DNA of 64,000 bases. Origin: Skermanella rosea (GTDB taxonomy: Bacteria > Pseudomonadota > Alphaproteobacteria > Azospirillales > Azospirillaceae). Below are positions 60,050 to 64,000 of this stretch, piece by piece. Below the pieces are notes generated by a model. It had not been told where the DNA came from. It saw only the letters and a list, made by a program, of their open reading frames with translations, and searched no databases. Position numbers and translations under genes: made by a program. The stretch covers positions 4,023,471-4,087,470 of the forward strand of contig NZ_CP086111.1 of assembly GCF_016806835.2 (NCBI RefSeq). Reading direction: 5' to 3'. Within the stretch, counting starts at the first letter, position 1, and the number at the start of each line of letters is the position of its first letter.

Positions 60050-60871
60050 TCAACCTGGTTCTTGGTTTCGGGACGCGGGGGAACGGAACGGGGGACGCAC
60101 GTCGGCGCCGCCTGCCGCCCAGTCCCCGGCCAGGGCCTGCCAGCAGGCGAGCGCGGCGAGCGCCGCCGTGTCGGCACGCAGGATCCTTGGCCCCAGCCCG
60201 ACCGGAACAACAAATGGCAGTTTCAGCAACCCGTCAAGCTCATCCTTGGCGAAGCCCCCTTCCGGACCGGTCAGGATCGCCGCCGGGCCGGGTGCCAACT
60301 CCGCGACGGCGCTGGCGATCGGCCTGACCGGACCGGCTTCGGCGCATAGCAGGATCACGCGTTCCGCCGGCCAGTCGCGCATCGCTTGGTCGAGCCGGGC
60401 CGGCTCCCTCAGCTCCGGAACGGTCAGCCGCTCGCACTGCTCCGCCGCCTCGACCGCGTTGGCGCGCAGCCGGTCGACATTGACGCGGGCCACGTCGGTA
60501 TGGCGCGTCAGCACCGGCCAGACCAGCGCCGCGCCGAGTTCCGCCGCCTTTTCCGCGACGAAGTCGATGCGCGCCCGCTTGATCGGAGCGAACAGCAGCC
60601 ACAGGTCGGGTTCCGGGGCCTGGGGCCGGCGCAGCGCCTCCACCGCCAGGCTGCACCAGCCCTTGCCGAAGCCGTCGATTCGGGCGGCCCATTCGCCGTC
60701 GCGGCCGTTGAACAGCGCGACCCGGTCGCCGCGGTCGAGCCGAAGCACATGGCGCAGGTAATGCGCCCGCTCGTGGCCGAGGCCGACGGTGGCCCCGCCG
60801 GACAGGGGCTCCCCGACATAGAGGCGGGTCCGCAGCGGTTCGCGGTCGGTATCGGTCTCCATGGTCTCCAT
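60050..60871 (-). CDS. rsmE: 16S rRNA (uracil1498-N3)-methyltransferase
   Basis: A 273-residue SPOUT enzyme. [20 protein letters not shown] is followed by [20 protein letters not shown], the PUA-like N-terminal domain. [20 protein letters not shown] and [20 protein letters not shown] start the catalytic half. [20 protein letters not shown] and [20 protein letters not shown] form the SAM-binding knot. The start may also be ATG 60862. It is placed between the hydrolase (21 bp upstream) and gshA. Confidence 0.94.
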   Translation of the reverse strand: METMETDTDREPLRTRLYVGEPLSGGATVGLGHERAHYLRHVLRLDRGDRVALFNGRDGEWAARIDGFGKGWCSLAVEALRRPQAPEPDLWLLFAPIKRARIDFVAEKAAELGAALVWPVLTRHTDVARVNVDRLRANAVEAAEQCERLTVPELREPARLDQAMRDWPAERVILLCAEAGPVRPIASAVAELAPGPAAILTGPEGGFAKDELDGLLKLPFVVPVGLGPRILRADTAALAALACWQALAGDWAAGGADVRPPFRSPASRNQEPG

Positions 60872-60892
60872 CGATGGTCGGGCGGGATCAGG

Positions 60893-61771
60893 TCAGGTTT
60901 CGAGGAAGTCGAGCAATGCGGCGGTGAACTCCTCCGGCCGCTCCTCGGGGATATAGTGTCCGCAGTCGAGCGCCTGGCCGCGCACGTCCAGCGCCACTTC
61001 CCGCCAGGTCGCCAGCACGTCGAAGCAGCGGTCCATGGTGGCCCGCGCGCCCCACAGGGCCAGCAGCGGGCACGATACCTTCACCCCGGCTGCGCGGTCG
61101 GCCCGGTCGTGCTCCAGGTCGATCGTCGCCGCAGCGCGGTAGTCCTCGCACATGGCATGGATCGCGGCGGGGTTCCGGAAGCACCGGATATACTCGGCCA
61201 TGACTTCCGGCGTGAAGTGGGCGGTGCCGACGCCCCACATGCTGGTCTTGCGCCGCAGGTAGAATTCCGGGTCCAGGCCGATCATGTGCTCCGGCAGCGG
61301 ATGGGGCTGGATCAGGAAGAACCAGTGGTAGTACGCGGTGGCGAGCTGCTGGTCGACGCTCTGGAATGTGGTCAGCGTCGGCACGATGTCGAGCACCGCC
61401 AGCCGCCGGACCCGGGCGGCATGGTCGATCGCCATGCGGTGGGCGACCCGGCCGCCGCGGTCGTGGCCGACCACCTGGAACCGCTCGAACCCCAGGATCC
61501 GCATCACCTCCACCTGGTCGCGCGCCATCTCCCGCTTGGAATAGGAGGAATGGTCCTCCGTCGTCGGCACCTTCTCGCTGTCGCCGTAGCCGCGCAGGTC
61601 GGTCGCCACGACGGTGAACCGCTCGGCCAGGGCGCCGGCCACCTTGTGCCAGATCACGTGGTTCTGCGGAAAGCCATGCAGGAGCAGAAGGGGCGGACCG
61701 TCGCCGCCGACGACGAGGTTGATCTCGGCGCCGCTGGTCGCGATGCGCCGCCGCGTGAATCCTTCGAACAT
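60893..61771 (-). CDS. alpha/beta hydrolase, haloacetate-dehalogenase-like
   Basis: A 292-residue alpha/beta hydrolase (ATG 61771, GGGAG upstream; earlier in-frame starts rejected). LLLLHGFPQNHVIWHKVAGA has the oxyanion region. The nucleophile elbow is VVGHDRGGRVAHRMAIDH with Asp instead of Ser, as in epoxide hydrolases and haloacetate dehalogenases. VATDLRGYGDSEKVP, the cap-domain YYHWFFLIQPHPLPE and catalytic His in LDCGHYIPEERPEEF fit the fluoro/haloacetate dehalogenase group. The natural substrate is not certain. Upstream gene of rsmE on the same strand. Confidence 0.85.
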   Translation of the reverse strand: MFEGFTRRRIATSGAEINLVVGGDGPPLLLLHGFPQNHVIWHKVAGALAERFTVVATDLRGYGDSEKVPTTEDHSSYSKREMARDQVEVMRILGFERFQVVGHDRGGRVAHRMAIDHAARVRRLAVLDIVPTLTTFQSVDQQLATAYYHWFFLIQPHPLPEHMIGLDPEFYLRRKTSMWGVGTAHFTPEVMAEYIRCFRNPAAIHAMCEDYRAAATIDLEHDRADRAAGVKVSCPLLALWGARATMDRCFDVLATWREVALDVRGQALDCGHYIPEERPEEFTAALLDFLET

Positions 61772-61950
61772 TCCGTCGTCTCCCGAAGCTTCCTGGAGTT
61801 GGAGTGGCGCGCCACTTTCCCATACCGCTTCCCCGGTTGTCTGCAAGATCCCGCGTTCAGGCCGGAACCGGCGCAAAGTGGCTAGGTCGGACGGGAGATC
61901 CGGCCGGGCACGAAATCATCCCCGCGCGGGCGAAGGCGAGGGTCTCATAG

Positions 61951-62010
61951 CCCTTAAGGAAGATTTAATTGTTCTTAAATTCAGGTTAATTGATAGGGGT
62001 AGTCATCCCC
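61951..62010 (+). promoter_or_regulatory. upstream element shared by the two paralogs, copy 1
   Basis: CCCTTAAGGAAGATTTAATT (61951-61970) and AATTGATAGGGGTAG (61988-62002) precede the first unknown gene. Very similar blocks, CCCTTAAGTAAAGTTTAATT and ATTGATAGGAGTAG, precede the second at 63435-63498. The gene and its control region were probably duplicated together. Confidence 0.55.
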
Positions 62011-62028
62011 TGGCCCGATCCATCCGAC

Positions 62029-63408
62029 ATGACCGCCACCATCAAGCCCGCCGATCCCGCCGCCATCCTGAACCTTGCCCGGGGAACCGGAACCGCCGCC
62101 GGTTCCGGCGACCGCCTGCGCGAGGTCTACCGGCTGTCCGACGGTCTCGGCGACCCGGCGATGCGCTCAACCCTGATGGAGGCGATGCGATCCTGGCTGC
62201 GGGTCGAGAAACCTCCCCGGCGGAACACCGCCCAGCGCCGATTCTGCGAACCCTTCGAGGAGTTGCTGTGCGGCCCGGTCGGGCGCCAGCGCCAGCGGTT
62301 CTAGATTCCGCGGTCGGCGATCGCGCCGGTGTGGGACGCGATCCTGCGCGAGGCCGGCAAGGGCGAACCCGACGATCTGGAAAGCTGCCACGGCGCGTTG
62401 CGCGCGGTCCTCGGCCGGGCCAAGGCCGACCCGGCCTTCGCCCGCAAGCAGGCCCGCGCCTATCCCGACTTCTGGGCGATCGCGGCGGAGATCGACTGCG
62501 CGATCCGGGTCCGCGAGCCGGTGCTGAGCCTGCGACGCCTGCTGGCCGGCGCGGTGCCGGATCGCCCCGACCCGGCCGCGGTGGCGGCGCTCGGCCGGTT
62601 CGTCTCGGAACTGGGCGAGCAGGACCGCGGCAGCGTCGACCTGTTCCTGACGCTGCTGGCCCGGCATCCGGAGACGGGCCGTTCTGCCCTGGACCTGATC
62701 GACGCCCTGGCGCGGAACCCCGCCGCCATACCCGCCGAAACCCTCGAGACGGTCTATGCCGCCGCGATCGGCGACCTGCAGGCCGGGGCGAAGGCGGCGT
62801 TCGACGGCAGCCCGGGAACGGCCGACCTGAACAAGGCGCTGGACCGGATCGAACCGGCGGCGCGCCACCTGACCGGCCTGAAGTCCAGCGCCGGCGGCCG
62901 GATTCCGCGCAACGCGGCCCGGCTCCATCGCCTGGAGAGCGAGCTTCACGACCTGCTGAACGACCGTTTCCTGGGCGAGGTCGCGGCGCGGGCGGACGAG
63001 CATGCCCGTCTCCTGGCCGGTATCGGTGCCGGAGGCGGCACGGGATCGGGCCGGGACCGGCGCGCCTTGGGCGAGGCCCTGTCGGCGCTCGCCCGAAGCA
63101 GGCAGCTGTTCAAGGCGCTGGGCCGGCTGGACGCCTATCGGCGCGAGGTCGAGACGGTCCAGGCCCAGGTCTCCAGCGACCTGGTCTCCCTGGCCGACAG
63201 GGCGGCTTCGGCCGACGCGGGGACGAGGCGTTCCGCCCTGGAGGCGACCGTCACGACCCTGCACGCGCTGGAGCGGATCTGCCCCAGCGAGGCGCTGATG
63301 CCGCTGCTGGCGGAGGGATTCTCGAAGCTCGGCGGCGACGGCACCGGCGACCTGATGGTCGACCTGATCCGCCACATGAACCCGGCGGCGGGTCCCGCAA
63401 CAAGGTGA
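62029..63408 (+). pseudogene. unknown-family gene interrupted by one in-frame TAG
   Basis: From ATG 62029 the frame is open to 63408 (about 459 codons) except for a single TAG at 62302-62304 (codon 92). Before it the protein reads RRFCEPFEELLCGPVGRQRQ-RF and after it IPRSAIAPVWDAILREAGKG. The paralog at 63564 reads RRFCEPFADLLCDAV...VGQ-IPRSVLRPLWTLLL, with CAG (Gln) at the stop position. One C-to-T change therefore explains the break. The downstream part is alpha-helical (LDLIDALARNPAAIPAETLE, LESELHDLLNDRFLGEVAAR). A GTG at 62329 could restart translation but has no strong ribosome binding site. Alternatives are nonsense decay, suppression or read-through. No known family recognised. Confidence 0.75.
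62302..62304 (+). other. in-frame amber codon replacing a conserved Gln
   Basis: TAG in the context TTC-TAG-ATT. The downstream paralog has GGC-CAG-ATC at the aligned place, followed in both by CC-CG codons for Pro-Arg-Ser. The frame remains coding-like for 367 further codons. Confidence 0.75.
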
Positions 63409-63434
63409 ATACCTCTTAAGGGGGTGCGTTAATA

Positions 63435-63500
63435 CCCCTTAAGTAAAGTTTAATTCGATCGATTTGGCGTCTATTGATACGGCTATTGATAGGAGTAGGC
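63435..63500 (+). promoter_or_regulatory. upstream element shared by the two paralogs, copy 2
   Basis: CCCCTTAAGTAAAGTTTAAT (63435-63454) and ATTGATAGGAGTAG (63485-63498) match the elements at 61951-62002. An extra half copy, CTCTTAAGGGGG, occurs at 63412 just after the first gene, so CTTAAG-type blocks are present three times. Confidence 0.5.
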
Positions 63501-63563
63501 GCACCGCCGGATGGCGATGCGGCGGCTTCAGGTTCCCACCCCGTATCCAGGCAGGGCTCGACC

Positions 63564-64000
63564 ATGGCGCTGATTTCGTACCGGACGCTGTCAGTCTCTT
63601 GCCGCGGCGCGGCCGACGAGCCCTGGTCCATCGAGCCTGGCCCCGTCCCGAACGAGATCCGCGCGGCGCTCCGCGATCCGGTGCCGGCCCTGCCCAGGCG
63701 GCGCGAGCCCCGCCGCCGGTCGTCCGGGCTGCGCCGCTTCTGCGAACCGTTCGCCGACCTGCTGTGCGACGCGGTCCCGCCCCGCCGCCGGGTCGGCCAG
63801 ATCCCCCGCTCCGTGCTGCGCCCCCTGTGGACGCTGCTGCTGGCCGAACGGGCCGCCGACCGGCGCGGACGCTGCGGCCCGGGCGGGGAGATCGGCGCGG
63901 TCGAGGTCGCGGGGCTAATCCATCGCGCCCGGCGGCAGCCCGACTTCGCCGAGCGCGCCGCGTCGGCCCACCCCGATTTCTGGGACATCGTCGACGACAT
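63564..64000 (+). CDS. paralog of the interrupted gene, 3' end off window
   Basis: The frame is open from ATG 63564 (AGGG seven bases upstream) to the right edge, 145 complete codons. The first 55 residues are Pro/Arg-rich and unlike the neighbour. From residue 57 the two align: RRFCEPFADLLCDAV, VGQIPRSVLRPLWTLLLAER, then HRARRQPDFAERAASAHPDF, against RKQARAYPDFWAIAAEID in the first copy. A tail of WDIVDD follows. Gln79 (CAG) lies where the first copy has TAG. Function unknown; no motif for catalysis or membrane insertion seen in this part. Confidence 0.75.
   Translation, partial: MALISYRTLSVSCRGAADEPWSIEPGPVPNEIRAALRDPVPALPRRREPRRRSSGLRRFCEPFADLLCDAVPPRRRVGQIPRSVLRPLWTLLLAERAADRRGRCGPGGEIGAVEVAGLIHRARRQPDFAERAASAHPDFWDIVDD

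Overview
The window is very GC-rich chromosomal DNA from a free-living alphaproteobacterium. The gene content (uptake hydrogenase, CDP-paratose-epimerase-type sugar genes, plant-type glutamate-cysteine ligase, PAS histidine kinases, FNR/FixK-type boxes) and the S16-RimM-TrmD-L19 operon preceded by ffh suggest Rhodospirillales/Azospirillaceae (Skermanella or Azospirillum-like). The genus is an inference from gene style only. Because GC is high, nearly every real gene has long open frames in other frames and on the other strand; those are left out.

Layout. 0-3.4 kb: the 5' part of a periplasmic cyclic-nucleotide phosphodiesterase (minus strand, running off the left edge), a tRNA-Thr(TGT), a lipoprotein and a small membrane protein. 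3.5-12.4 kb: a tightly overlapping plus-strand surface-glycan cassette with two sugar-nucleotide epimerases (one fused to a degenerate glycosidase-like domain), a B12-type radical SAM protein and four glycosyltransferases, three of them CgeB-like. 12.5-16.2 kb: two small HTH regulators and a three-PAS histidine kinase. 16.4-31.9 kb: a complete [NiFe] uptake-hydrogenase locus, hupE divergent from hupSLCDFGHJK-hypABFCDE, then a Crp/Fnr regulator. The small subunit carries the six-cysteine proximal-cluster signature of O2-tolerant membrane-bound hydrogenases. HupS/HupL oxidise H2 and pass electrons to quinone through HupC; HupD-K and HypA-F build the metal centre; HupE probably brings in nickel; the FNR-type box between hupE and hupS and the regulator at the end suggest oxygen- or redox-linked control.

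31.9-34.7 kb: a DUF559 gene, an IS4-family element sitting in a GC-rich hairpin, and purU. 34.8-37.7 kb (minus): a helical-repeat exported protein, a BON lipoprotein and an Amidase_3. 38.0-40.1 kb: a YdcH-like peptide, hydroxypyruvate isomerase and an FkbM methyltransferase. 40.5-42.4 kb: a three-gene operon with an ExbB/TolQ-like channel, an ExbD-like protein with an unusual periplasmic beta domain, and a third membrane protein, behind a candidate sigma-54 promoter. 42.5-48.0 kb (minus): a DUF697/YcjX GTPase pair, a beta-helix protein, a phytase-like lipoprotein and an orphan glycyl-radical activating enzyme with its own FNR-type box. 48.2-53.4 kb: a small unknown protein, a HisKA_2 kinase, then the ffh-rpsP-rimM-trmD-rplS group.

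53.7-54.7 kb is a repeat island: 96-97 bp tandem units and a 468-bp duplication, each copy of which holds a 25-codon ORF with a good ribosome binding site and a downstream hairpin. After ExoD (54.9 kb) comes about 0.7 kb of decayed repeats, then an MBL hydrolase, a pentapeptide-repeat protein, gshA, rsmE and a haloacetate-dehalogenase-like hydrolase. The right end holds two paralogous genes of unknown function with related promoter regions. The first is interrupted by one in-frame TAG exactly where the second has a CAG; the second runs off the window.

Most promising for new biology: the ExbB/ExbD-like operon, the duplicated 25-aa ORF cassette, the amber-interrupted paralog, and the radical SAM/epimerase/CgeB glycan cassette.
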